A DNA stretch of 64,000 nt from Heterocephalus glaber. Lineage: Eukaryota; Chordata; Mammalia; Rodentia; Bathyergidae. The notes below the pieces were generated by a model. That model saw only the letters and a list, made by a program, of their open reading frames with translations. It ran no database searches and was not told the origin of the DNA. Location of the stretch: contig NW_004624734.1 in the NCBI RefSeq assembly GCF_000247695.1, forward strand, positions 17,083,484 to 17,147,483, in the 5' to 3' direction. Position numbers and translations under genes: made by a program. Of this stretch, positions 38,919-49,029 are shown one piece after another. The first letter of the stretch is position 1. Every line of letters starts with the position of its first letter.

Positions 38919-39214
38919 GGCACTAGGTTTGGGTTGATGGAACTCAGGATGAATACCACTATTCCTATTTTTGTATGATTGTTGTATGTGCACAAAGAAT
39001 AGCCCAGGATCATAGGAGAAATTGAAATCTTAAAGAAATTTTTAAGTATCAAAAGAAGCATATACAGTATTCTAAAATGCTAGCAATTTCATCTAGTTGT
39101 TTCTAAATTCATCTTCATGAAATTCAACTGAGTGATACTAGTTCATCCTTTAGGCCTTTTTTTCTTCATCTATCTTTTCAGCCTCCAGTATTTCCCACTC
39201 TATGCCCTTCCCTT

Positions 39215-39515
39215 GCTCTGTTAGGTGAAATAAATTAGAGACATGAAAGAGCACATGATTTCTCTTCCATAAAAGCCCAAAGTACAAATAATTTAAAGAA
39301 CAAAAACAAATAATGGATAATAGAAATTAGGAAAATAGATGTTTTGAAAATGGAAAAGGGATCTAGAGCTGGAGGGAGGAGGGTGAAGAGCAGGGGAAGA
39401 AAAGATTAAGATGTGGTATGGATGTGTCCCAACTCCTCACAATGAATGCGATCACTATGCACTGAAACATGTGCTAATAAAAATGTACAATAAAATAATT
39501 TATGTTGCTTCTTAT
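39215..39515 (+). mobile_element. Old L1 3' UTR (family 2)
   Basis: 'gtgaaataaattagagacat' and 'gatttctcttccataaaag' are the L1 wording just after ORF2. A purine-rich stretch and 'caactcctcacaatgaatg ... gtgctaataaaaatg' follow, ending A-rich. The tail matches 6200-6290. It is a different 3' UTR lineage from the L1s at 7062, 27500 and 54560. Confidence 0.6.
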
Positions 39516-40104
39516 TTGTTGATGAAGAAAATATTGCTAATCATTGTAATCTCTATTTTTCCTCCTTCCATCCCAATAGAATCTCTGATTTGTTTTCCTG
39601 AATAAATGATTGCTCAGAACAAAAATTTTGTCCTTAATTATCCTTTCCAATCAAGCATAACCTTGAGACAAATTGTAGACCATAAGATGTGAGCAGAAAT
39701 GTGTTGGATCCAGGTGTGGGGAGCCAGAAAACCCAATTTAAAAGATTAGGGATAACACACTTTATTTTCTTCCTTGTCTCACATAATTTGTAGTACAATG
39801 AAGAACTACATCTTGTAATATTGGGAGCAGGAGTCACATATGGTAGAACCAAATGATAGATGAAGTAAGGGTCTCCAACATCCCTGAAATGTTCTATCTA
39901 CCTGTCTCTTTGGGAAAATTTCCTTTAAAATTCTTGTCTTGAAAAAAACCTCCTGCCTGGTTTGGTTAACTATGACACAGAATCAAACTTCATCTTAAAT
40001 GATAATAAAATTAATATTGGAAGCATGGTAAAAGTGAATTTTTGTAGCTCCTCAAACTTGATCTAAATAAAAGTAAATTAAATGTAAGAAGTAATTTCTC
40101 AGAT

Positions 40105-40265
40105 ACTCTAGCCATTTTTTATTTTTAAATTTTGAGACAGAATCTCACTAAGTCAAGTTACAGCTTAGTTTTGGGAACTTAGAGACCTGGTTAGCTCGAA
40201 TTGAGGTCTTTCTGTCCTAGATTCCAGCTTGCTGGGGGTTATAAGAGTGTACCTATGCCTAGTTG
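40105..40265 (-). mobile_element. B1 SINE, diverged
   Basis: 'ttttgagacagaatctcact', 'aagtcaagttacagcttag', 'tagattccagcttgctgggg' and 'gtgtacctatgcctagt' follow a reverse 7SL-type SINE with several differences. Confidence 0.65.
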
Positions 40266-40383
40266 TATATATATAAATATTTAAATAGATATATATTTAT
40301 GGCTCATAACGACCTGGGGCTACTGATAACATTATTGGACAGTACAGAAAGTGTAGAACATTTCACATTCCACTGACAAGTTC

Positions 40384-40532
40384 TGTTTTGTTTTGATTTG
40401 TTTTGAGACAAGGTCTCTCTATGTAGAACTTAATATGTATCTGAGGCTGGCCTTAAACTTTCAGAGATCCTCCTGCCTCAGCCTCCTGAGTGCTGGAATT
40501 ACAGTCACATGCCACCACAGAGGTTGTTAAAA
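40384..40532 (-). mobile_element. B1 SINE
   Basis: 'gttttgagacaaggtctctc', 'tatgtagaacttaatatg', 'ctgaggctggccttaaactt', 'cctgcctcagcctcctgagt', 'gctggaattacag' and 'cacatgccaccac' form a near-complete reverse B1, preceded by a (TTTTG)-type tail. Confidence 0.88.
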
Positions 40533-41043
40533 TTTCTATTGAACAGCACTGATCTCAAGGACAAGACCAAGATTAGTCTTCATCATAACAAATTGATATT
40601 TATTGAAATGTTTTCACTTATTAAAATACCTTGCATATTGACTTACCCAGAAAGGTAAAATAAATATGTGAAAAGAACAAAAAAACCCCAGAAAATTTCA
40701 AGGTAATTGCATATTAGAAGGGATAGTAAGCGTTCCTTGGAATGCATGAGAGCAGATCTCAAGTGTTGTCCAGGGCCTGACATATGTAATTCTGATGTCT
40801 TCCACCATCTAAGGTTTTCACACTGATTTATTTTAGTTGAAAATGGGCATAAAGGATCCCTTCAGGGAAAGAATGGGAAATGGAGATGAAATGCAAAAGT
40901 TAAAATACATATACAGGTGAACTATGGATTAGTGACATAAAATTTTGAAGGGCAACTTCATGCAACTGTCTTTGGGGTTGTGGGAAACATGCAAACTAAT
41001 TTTATTAACAGTAGTATTACTTCCCTTACCTTTATTCTAAATT

Positions 41044-41089
41044 TTCTTCTTTCTTTCTTTCTTTCTTTCTTTTTTTCTTTTTTTCTTTC
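41044..41089. repeat. (TTTC)n microsatellite, imperfect
   Basis: TTTC units with T-run interruptions. Confidence 0.9.
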
Positions 41090-41194
41090 ACCATATATTT
41101 TCATTTTCTGTAGAGTTCGTGAAGTACCTGAGTATTACAATATGGAGGAACTTCCAAATATTTTAACTACAAAGTGTTCTCCATTGGCAAAATC

Positions 41195-41345
41195 TTAAAC
41201 CAGGCATGGTTGTACATGCTTGTTTATCCCTGCACTCAGGACTCTTGCACAGGAGGATTGCTGTGGGTTCAAGGCCAATCTGAATGCCAGCCTGAACTAC
41301 ATAGGGAGACCCTTTCTCAAAAGATGAAGAAAAAAAAAGGGAAAG
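41195..41345 (+). mobile_element. B1 SINE
   Basis: 'aaaccaggcatggttgtaca', 'tccctgcactcaggactctt', 'aggaggattgctgtgggttc', 'aaggccaatctgaatgcc' and 'tgaactacatagggagacc' followed by an A-rich tail. Forward B1. Confidence 0.82.
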
Positions 41346-41819
41346 ATATATTCAAGGAAAGCAAATGTAACATAATAAAAGTTTGAAATTAATTTTTAAA
41401 AATCCATTAGCATGCTAACATTTGATTTATTTTTTTGCTTTTTTATGAGGGAGCTGTCTGAGATACTATTCCTTTCTCCATATTGAACAGTAGATATTCC
41501 ATTTTTAAATGTGCATGTGTATTTCTTCTCATGAAGCTTCAAATTTAAAAAATTGAAAAAGAGAGTTTATTTTATGATATAAAACAATTTTCGAAACTGA
41601 AGTAACTTGTTTACTTAGAGTACTAAAATTTTTCCTACTCTTTTCACCTTATTGCAACGGCAATCAAGCCAAAGCTCATTCATATGGAAAAGTATTGGAA
41701 ACAAATTACCACACATTATTAGTGGAATTACATGCAGAAAATTCTTACCAAGGTACATATTTTTGTATCAACAGTTCCAATAATTTTATGCCTTTTTTTT
41801 AAACAGAAGGTAGCACTTC

Positions 41820-41832
41820 TTTTTTTTTTTTT
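41820..41832 (-). repeat. Poly(A) tail of the ERV retrocopy (T13 on plus)
   Basis: Thirteen T residues on plus, directly after the R region and 14 bases beyond the AATAAA signal. This is where a viral transcript would be polyadenylated. Confidence 0.65.
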
Positions 41833-41846
41833 AAGAGTAGGAAAAA

Positions 41847-41852
41847 TTTATT
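41847..41852 (-). promoter_or_regulatory. LTR polyadenylation signal AATAAA
   Basis: TTTATT on plus, AATAAA on minus, 14 bases before the A13 run, which is a normal cleavage distance. Confidence 0.75.
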
Positions 41853-41932
41853 GGGAGAAAGAAAGCTTCTGTCTAAGAGAGACAGAAAGGGGACCAGAAG
41901 TGGGTTGCCAACCCACTCCACCTTTCAAAGAT

Positions 41933-41942
41933 GTTTTATACA
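41933..41942 (-). promoter_or_regulatory. LTR TATA box
   Basis: TGTATAAAAC on the minus strand. It lies about 85 bases before the polyadenylation signal, the spacing expected for U3 promoter and R in a gammaretroviral LTR. Confidence 0.65.
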
Positions 41943-41958
41943 GCAAAGCCATGTGGTC

Positions 41959-42048
41959 AGGTGGGCATAATGTGGGACAAAACTATAAGACCCAATGGAA
42001 ATTTATAAGGTGGGCATGAGGTGGGACAAAACCATGACCAACCAATAA
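41959..42048 (-). repeat. Direct repeat in U3, 49-bp period
   Basis: AGGTGGGCAT starts at 41959 and again at 42008. Both are followed by GTGGGACAAAAC(T/C)AT and then an A-rich/CCAAT stretch. The arrangement resembles duplicated enhancer blocks of gammaretroviral U3. Confidence 0.65.
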
Positions 42049-42180
42049 GATTACAAGTACAGTCACCCAGGTAATATTGATTAAATGGGGATCAAATGGG
42101 GGAGCAAGTCAAGTTGCATGCTTACAAGGATTTTCAGTAAGGGTGGGTCAGGGATATTTCCTGGAGAGGCTGGGTTAAGA

Positions 42181-42203
42181 ACTTCCCCCCCCTCCCCCAC
42201 AAC
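42181..42203 (-). promoter_or_regulatory. Polypurine tract of ERV relic
   Basis: On minus this is a run of G with few A and a T (GGGGGAGGGGGGGAAG). It stands just before the LTR, where plus-strand DNA priming takes place in retroviruses. Confidence 0.6.
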
Positions 42204-42559
42204 CCAGGTGATTGATACCTATTAGAATATCAGTCACTGCTATTCATCCTGCATGGGTGTGGTAGTTTCTCTCCTTTTAGAATGCTGGACTTCAGTGAAT
42301 GTGTCTTCACTGTCCTCCATGATGGCTCCTCCTGGGATGGCCCTGTCTAACTGCCTACAAGATATCTAATTAACTTACCTATCTGAAATATTCCCCCCTC
42401 TGAAGAAGTACCCCTAACTGCTGTGGGAGGGCAAAGGGTGAAGACAGTTCTGGCTACTTCCAGTTGAAGAGGGTCGAAGTTGTGATAAACAGTTAGAGTT
42501 ACACTACAGAGGGTCTATCTAAAGGCCCTCAATACGTGCCAGGCATTGTCATCTTGGTA

Positions 42560-43550
42560 GCTGTATAGCTTTGAGTCTGGAGGGGACAAAGCCAAAGAAA
42601 CAATTAATACATGAACCAAATTATAAGGTCAGCAGGATTGCTATGAACATAGCCAACAAGGGTTTCCACTGGGAGTAACTAGTAATAGCCTCCCACAGAG
42701 GATAAGGAGAAGGTCCAGGGGACTTCAGAATCCAACATAGAAATTGGATTGTATAGTTTAGCAGTTATGAGCTGTTTACAAGGTCTATCTGGTGGATCCC
42801 GGTAAAAGAAGTCTAGCACATTTGTCATTAGTTCCATTTGTATGACTGCTTGGACTTCAGCAGCCTCTAGGAAAGAATAAACAAAACTTTTAAGGAATTA
42901 GAGCATGAAAAATCTAAGCATGAGCACACTAGAATGGAAGGGCAGGTTGGGGAGAAAGTCACACTTAGAAATTGCAATAGTGATTGCAGCCTGCTGGCTC
43001 TTAGATTCTTTCATTGATAAAGGTTATGTATAAGTCTGATACTTTAAGAAGATACAATTGGAAGAACAAATCTCTCTTAAGAAATTTAAAACTCTAGCTG
43101 AGCTCTTATAGATTTTACCACAGTTTTTCCTAATGATCCATAACCATCGTCAGCTACTGCTGTAGCTGGAAACTGCCAGAAGGGGTCAGTTACTGGAGCC
43201 CCTTTTTATATCTAGCTTTATTACTATGGCATTGTTTTATACTTCTTTTGGTTATTCTTTTTTGTTGGGTATTTAAGACCAAGTTAAAGTGAGACCTTTG
43301 TCAAATCAATATGAACTTCTTGGTATCTATCAAGGTCAGTTATGTCTCCTTGGGGATTACTTTGGAACCATACATAGAGCTTCTCAGCTCCTCTGTCAGC
43401 ATCAGCTGTCAGGATTGGTCACGGCCTTGCTTGACCATGTTGCTTTCAGTGAAAGCGTGGGAGATATTTTTCCTCTTTGTGATCCTCCTTTGATACATGG
43501 TACATTTGCCCTCTGGTGCTCAGCAATCTCCATGCTCAGAAGGTTTAATT
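42560..43550 (-). pseudogene. Decayed retroviral env (TM region)
   Basis: On the minus strand, a frame covering about 42725-42590 reads a Trp-containing juxtamembrane stretch (PLWEAITSYSQWKP). A hydrophobic anchor (LLAMFIAILLTL), one stop, and FGSCINCFFGF followed by a basic segment come next. The order aromatic stretch, anchor, F-G-x-C, basic tail is that of gammaretroviral Env transmembrane subunits. A second open frame of about 62 codons (42867-42679) overlaps it out of phase, ending in a stop. The upstream part is too damaged to assign. It makes no complete protein. The family below ERV1 is unknown. Confidence 0.6.
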
Positions 43551-43565
43551 AGGTAGGCACATTCT

Positions 43566-44560
43566 GTGTTGCAACATCTCAGTGTTAGGTTACATTAAAA
43601 CATGTCCTTAAATCTAGTCATCCTTCGGTGGAAATTCTACAGAGTTGGGAGGACTTCACCATTTGGCCACTATGCACACAGGACAGGGGCAAGTGGATTA
43701 GCCTTCCTCATATTCCACAAAAATAAATTTGAATATTTTGTCTTCTCTTGGTACCATGAAACTGAATTGAAATATTTTATAGACTGTATCTGGTATGCAG
43801 GAGTCACCAGTAAGAGCACAAACACAAAAATCAACATGAATCATGATGCAGAGATGGTAGGATCTAAAAAGGGAAAATCCTTGCGATATAAGGCATGTGT
43901 TTGAGAATTTTCATTTTGGCATGAACACATAGCCCAGAATTCTCTGAAGGCAATTTTGAGAAACAGTAGTCCTAGAAAATCTTAGAAGCGAAGAAGGGGG
44001 TTCCATGTTCAACAGCACTTTACAGATTTTGTCAGAGATAAAAAATAATTGAAGTATTATGCCAAAATATTCTGGATTTATTTGATTGAGTGGTCTTTTC
44101 ATTATCTAATACATCTAGTGAAATGAGAACTTTCTATTAAGAAGAGTTTTATAGAACACAGTTTAGGAAACACTTCTATTTAACAGATTCTTATAAATGA
44201 AATTTTATCATGAATTTAAAAGATTTTTGAAAGAAGATGTAATACGTTAATTCAGCATACACCTTTACCCATAATGGACCTCGAGACAAAATCTGACAAG
44301 GAAAGTTTGGTGACTACTTCACATGTATGTGAGTGATATATACATATATTCACATTTCAAATATGTGTAGGTGTGCATAAACACATTTGTACATATGCAC
44401 TCTATTAATTTAGTATTCATAGCCTTCCTTTCTCAAAATAATTCAGGGCAACTACCCTTTCTCAATGGTTCATTTATCTTCTGCACCATAATATCCATTG
44501 AAAACAGTAGTCATCACATCTAAAACTGCAATGTCATTGCACTACATTTCATACAGATAT
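43566..44560. other. Intergenic DNA
   Basis: A 100-codon frame at 43602-43904 has no recognisable motif. No named repeat. Confidence 0.45.
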
Positions 44561-44574
44561 TTGTACAAACCCCT

Positions 44575-45042
44575 CTACTTGAGTGCAAGTGATGCCTATG
44601 CCTTGCTTCTAGCTCATGAAATATGGCCTGGTGAGGGGTTTCATTGATTTGATTCAGCTTTTAATAAGTTGATTTTGAGTCAATCATCTTGGGTAGGCAT
44701 AGTCCAATGGAGTGAAAACCTTTAATAGCCTTGCCCTGGCACTCCTCCAGCAGGCAGATTGTCTGCCAACCTTTAAGAAGCAAGCCACCATGAACTCAGT
44801 AGCCAAAAAGAATTGAATTCTGTCAACCACCTAAATGACCTTGGAAGAAGCAATGAGCATCAGGTGACAACGTAGACATGACACATCCTTGACTGCATCG
44901 TTGGGAGACCAAGAACAGGGAACCAGTTTTTCTATGCCTGGATCCTTGAATTACAGAAGCTGTGGGACATAAATGCAGGGTGTCTTCTAAAACTAAGATG
45001 GTAGAAATCTATTACATAGCAATAGAAAATGAATACAATGGT
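44575..45042 (+). mobile_element. MaLR LTR (MLT1C/D-like)
   Basis: 'ttgagtgcaagtgatgccta', 'atttgattcagcttttaata' and 'ttgattttgagtcaatcatc' open the LTR. 'aagaagcaagccaccatgaa', 'aattgaattctgtcaacc', 'acctaaatgaccttggaaga' and 'ttacagaagctgtgggacat' follow. 'agcaatagaaaatgaataca' closes it. The order is that of the MLT1C/D group. The 5' limit could extend to about 44475. Confidence 0.75.
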
Positions 45043-45169
45043 AAACATGAGTCTGAACCCCAGCAGCCTGGTTTTCTGGCTTGAATTCCTAATCTCTGTG
45101 ATATCCAGTAAGGCTTTCATTGGCATGCTTGGTGCTTGCTGTCCTATAGATATACAAATGTTTATAACG

Positions 45170-45450
45170 GCTTGACTTTTTTTGTCACATTACACTGGTG
45201 TAAAAGTGATATGTTCAGCAGACATTGTACTTTAAGTTTTGATTTTTCATCTTCCCTGCCTAGCAACATGCTATATGACACTTTCTTACAATGTTGAATA
45301 GTGGCCATAAACCGTGCTGCCTGTCAGCCATATGAACACAAGGTGAACAGCAGATGCCCTCCTATATAATGTGTTGTTCAGTGACATGTTCAGTAGGTTA
45401 GTTATATACAATACATTTTTAACCTGCCATGGATTTATTACTTTGAGTTT
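45170..45450. mobile_element. Unassigned ancient interspersed repeat
   Basis: 'gtcacattacactggtgtaa', 'gacattgtactttaagtttt', 'aacatgctatatgacac' and 'tgtgttgttcagtgac' read like a mammal-wide non-autonomous repeat, but I cannot name its family or strand. Confidence 0.35.
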
Positions 45451-45509
45451 AGATATTTCTGGTCATAGTAATGACAGTAACACTATGTTAATTCTTCTAA
45501 AATACAATT

Positions 45510-45862
45510 GTTGACGATGAGTGATTTATAAAGAAAATTTATTTTCTTGCAGTTCAGGAGTCTAAAGAGATCAAGATCAATAAGCCTGCAAGTTTAGCTG
45601 TCTGGTGAGCACTGCTCTCTGCCTCCAAGATGGTGCCTGTTGCTGTCCTCTCTGGAGAGGAGGAATGCACGGAGGAAAGCATGGAAAGAGTTCAAGGAGA
45701 AAACTCTTTCTGTCTTCATTTTATAAGGGCACCTACTAGTGTTTCAAAAGGCCATGCTCTCACAACTCAATTATTACTTAAAAATCTGACTTCTTAATAG
45801 TATTGGATTGAGGTTGGATTTTAACATGAATTTTATGGGTTCAAAACCATTCAAACCATAGA
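45510..45862 (-). mobile_element. MaLR LTR (MLT1/MST-like)
   Basis: The reverse LTR pattern: 'gagtgatttataaagaaaat', 'ttattttcttgcagttcagg', 'tttataagggcacctactag', 'ccatgctctcacaactcaat' and 'attggattgaggttgg', then 'attcaaaccatag'. Probably a solo LTR. Confidence 0.7.
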
Positions 45863-45889
45863 GATATCTTACTTACATTTTTATTTATT

Positions 45890-47875
45890 TATTTTAGCAA
45901 AACATTTATTGGTATGTTTTAGATATATATAGTGATATTCATCATAGGGAATTTGTACATGATATATCTTGCTGCTTCTTTTTTTCCCCATTCCTCCCTT
46001 CCCTATGTACAAAAGCTTTGTTTCCACTTTTCCTTCAATTTTCTCTTTTTTCATACCCCTTCTTTGCTTTCCTTCTCAATTATTCCCCTTTTCATTTGAA
46101 CACTTTCTTCCCATTTTCCAATATCTCTTTTACATTTTAGTCCTTATTTCCACTTTTGGTTTCTCACACCAGAGAAACATTGTGGTATTTAAATATGTGT
46201 GTTTGATTAATTTCACTCATGAATATGGTCTCAAATTGCATCCACTTAGGTATAAATGTCTCAATTTCATCCTTTTTATGGCAGAGTAAAACTCCATTGT
46301 AAAACTCCATTGTATAAAAAAACTACATCTTTTTATCCATTCATCAGTGGATGGGCATTTAGGTTGTTTCAAAGATCTAGATGTTACAAATTGTGCCACT
46401 ATAAATAGGGTGTGCATATATTATATTGCTGTGGTATGGTGCTTTTGATTCTTTCAGGGAGATACCAAGAAGGAAAAGCTGGGTCAAGTGGAACCTCTAG
46501 TTTTAGTTCTTTGAGAAATTTCCATACTGATTTCCACAGTAGTTGCAACAGCTTACAATCCCACCAGCAATTGGGAAGGGTTCCCTTTCCCCACGGCCCT
46601 GCCAGCATTTGTTATTGGCTGATTTCTTCATAGCAGCCATTCTTTCTGGAGTGAGGTGGAATCTCAGCATTGTTTTAATTTGATCTCTCGAATGACCAGT
46701 GATGTTGGACCCTTTTTCATATATTTATTTGCTGTTTCTACTGTGCATATTCATTTTAAATGCCATTTTTGGATTTGGTCTTTAACTTTGGGGTGTCTGA
46801 TTATTTTGAGGTCTATATATTCTAGATAATAGTCCTTTGTCTGAAGAACAGCTGGTAAATATTTTCCCCACACTGTGGGTTGCCTCTTCACTCTGTTCAT
46901 GGTTTCTCTTGCTTTGCAAAAGCTTTTTAATAAGATTGCAATTGTTGATTCTTTGTGCTAGTTCCTATGCAGCTGAGGTTTTGTTCATACAGTCTTTTCC
47001 TATACCAATATCTTCAAGAGTTCTGCCTATTCTATCTTCCAGCAGATATGGTGTTGCTGTTTTAGTATTTAGATCATTGATCCATTTCAATTTTAGTTTA
47101 GTGCTTGGTGAAAAATCTGGGTCTAGTCTTAATCTTTGGCAAGGGGAAAGCTAGTTTTTCTGACACCATTTATTAAAGAGGCTATCTTTCTTCCAGCAAA
47201 GATGTTTGGCTCCTTTGTCCAAAATAAAGTGGCTCAGTATGTCTGGAGATGTTTATGCACCTTCCCATCTGTTCCACTAGTCTTCAGGTCTTTTTTTGCC
47301 ATTACCATGCTATTTTTCTCATAGTAGCTTTGTAGCATAATTTCAAATCAAGTATTGTGATGCTTCTTGCCTTGCCTTTATTGCCCAGAATTGTCTTTAT
47401 TATTCTAGGTTGCTTGTGATCTAATGAATTTTAGGATTGTTTTCTAATTCTGTGAGATATGCTATTGAAATTTTGATCGGGATTGTATTAAATTGGTATA
47501 GCAATTATGGAAATATGGCCATTTTTCTCTACATTAGCTCTTCCTACCCAAGAACAAGGGATATCTTTCCATTTTCTGACATCCTCTTCGATCTCCTTTT
47601 TTAGAGTACTGTAGGTTTCAATATAAAGTTCTTGTATTTTCTTTGTTAGATTGATTCCTAGGTATTTCATTTTTTTGGATGCTATTGTGAAAGGTGTTGT
47701 TTCCCTAATTTTTCTCTCAGTGAGACTGTTATTTGTGTACAGGAATGCTATCGATTTTTGAGTGCTGACTTCGTATCCAGCTATGCTACTGAATTTGATT
47801 ATTAAATCTAGAATTCTTTTGGTAGAGCTTTTGGGTATTGGATTTTTGTCTTGTTTTCTTTTTTGTTTCTTCTCT
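45890..47875 (-). mobile_element. L1 LINE, about 2 kb, 5'-truncated
   Basis: The 3' end is near 45890-45910 on plus ('aacatttattggtatgtttt'). A single-unit 3' UTR fills 45910-46150, and ORF2 remnants run to about 47875, which corresponds to a point just downstream of the RT active site. It is more diverged than the L1 at 7062. Confidence 0.85.
46217..47670 (-). pseudogene. L1 ORF2 C-terminal half, broken
   Basis: The minus-strand frame at 47488-47670 reads YLGINLTKKIQELYIETYS and WKDIPCSWVGRANVEKNG, conserved L1 ORF2p wording after the RT fingers and palm. Frames at 46399-46608 and 46217-46417 hold the Cys-rich and terminal parts ([20 protein letters not shown]). Several frameshifts and stops separate them. 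Confidence 0.82.
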
Positions 47876-47889
47876 ATATAATGTTTAGA

Positions 47890-48865
47890 GGTATGTAGGA
47901 AAATTGATCATTATACCAGATGGATTTGAAGCAATAACATTTACTATATGCTTCTGGTTTTGTTCTTATTTACTTGAATGACTTTGGGACACTGCGTGTT
48001 GTTTCCTGCATCACTTTTCATTGTGACATTGGGGGTATTTTATTCAACTTCCAACTTGAAGAAGCTAACTCTATTAATTGTACCAATGATGATCACTACC
48101 AAAAAGACTTCTCTCAAATGACAAGCATTCACAAAATAATACCGAAATGGCTAAAATCGATTTCAAAGCTCACTTTAGTGCTTATTGAGTGCTTAATGCT
48201 ATTAATCATCACAGATTCCTTAAATATCTATTCCTCTTTTCTCTTTTAACGATCCAAAGTGAATACTAGTGTGTTGCATGATTGCCTCTTTGACCATAGA
48301 CCAAAACACTCAAAAGTTTTGATTTATTGGGCTGTTCCATAAATTCTGGTTTCTTCTGGGTCCTTAAATCCATATTCATGGGCTGCAGATCTTCAGTATG
48401 TTAAGGAACAAAGAAAATATCAGATGCTTTCAATTGTGTGTGATTTTATTCTCCCAGATGATGCCACATCAAATACAGCTATCAGAAAAACAAGACAGGT
48501 TTCTGTCTGTATACTTGGCTCTCATTTAAGGAGTTGCATTTTTAAAAAGTAGCATAACTTTAAATTTATCTCTTCAGCTCTATAACCCTTATAAATGCAT
48601 TGCTGCATCTACCAAGAATTTAGGAACATTAATCCTCTCATGTCAGCACTCCTCTCTAAACACACATTGCAAAGAACTGCTAATTTCATTTTCTTTCTGT
48701 TTAGTTTTATTTCTTCCTTCTTGGGATTTCTGTTTTTTTTAAAAAAACTTTAACAGTCTTCTTTCACATATGGCACATATGCTTGTGGAATAAGCAAGCC
48801 AGCTTGAGTAAAATAAGAATAAAAATAAGCCACAGGGTACGAAGCTCCAAGCTTTTGGGAAGTCC
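47890..48865. other. Intergenic DNA
   Basis: A 91-codon frame at 47974-48249 has no known motif. No repeat recognised. Confidence 0.45.
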
Positions 48866-48870
48866 TCAAT

Positions 48871-48970
48871 NNNNNNNNNNNNNNNNNNNNNNNNNNNNNN
48901 NNNNNNNNNNNNNNNNNNNNNNNNNNNNNNNNNNNNNNNNNNNNNNNNNNNNNNNNNNNNNNNNNNNNNN
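48871..48970. other. Assembly gap (100 N)
   Basis: Exactly 100 N bases, the usual placeholder for a gap of unknown size. The right edge is a TTTC microsatellite. Confidence 0.98.
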
Positions 48971-48972
48971 TT

Positions 48973-49028
<56 letters not shown>
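48971..49028. repeat. (TTTC)n microsatellite at gap edge
   Basis: About fourteen pure TTTC units start right after the gap. True length is unknown because the array runs into it. Confidence 0.95.
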
Positions 49029-49029
49029 A

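Larger units (their letters stand above)
41833..42180 (-). mobile_element. ERV1 3' LTR, U3-R only
   Basis: About 348 bp between the polypurine tract and the poly(A). It carries a TATA box, a polyadenylation signal and a direct repeat in U3. The left edge is set by the polypurine tract; the usual TG start is not visible and is probably mutated. U5 is missing. Confidence 0.62.
41820..43550 (-). mobile_element. ERV1 (gammaretrovirus-like) relic, probable processed retrocopy
   Basis: Read on the minus strand this is the 3' end of an endogenous retrovirus. A decayed env region (about 43550-42560) leads to 3' untranslated sequence, a polypurine tract (42181-42203) and the U3-R part of a 3' LTR (42180-41833). 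R is followed at once by A13 (T13 on plus, 41820-41832) with no U5. A possible target duplication pairs 41808-41820 (AGGTAGCACTTCT) with 43551-43565 (AGGTAGGCACATTCT), which would give a 1.73-kb 5'-truncated copy. gag and pol are absent. Stops and frameshifts throughout show it is dead. Confidence 0.65.

Noticed and set aside
42679..42867. Env cytoplasmic tail reading of the 62-codon frame
   Set aside because: This frame lies upstream of the membrane anchor found at 42685-42590, so it cannot be the tail after the anchor.
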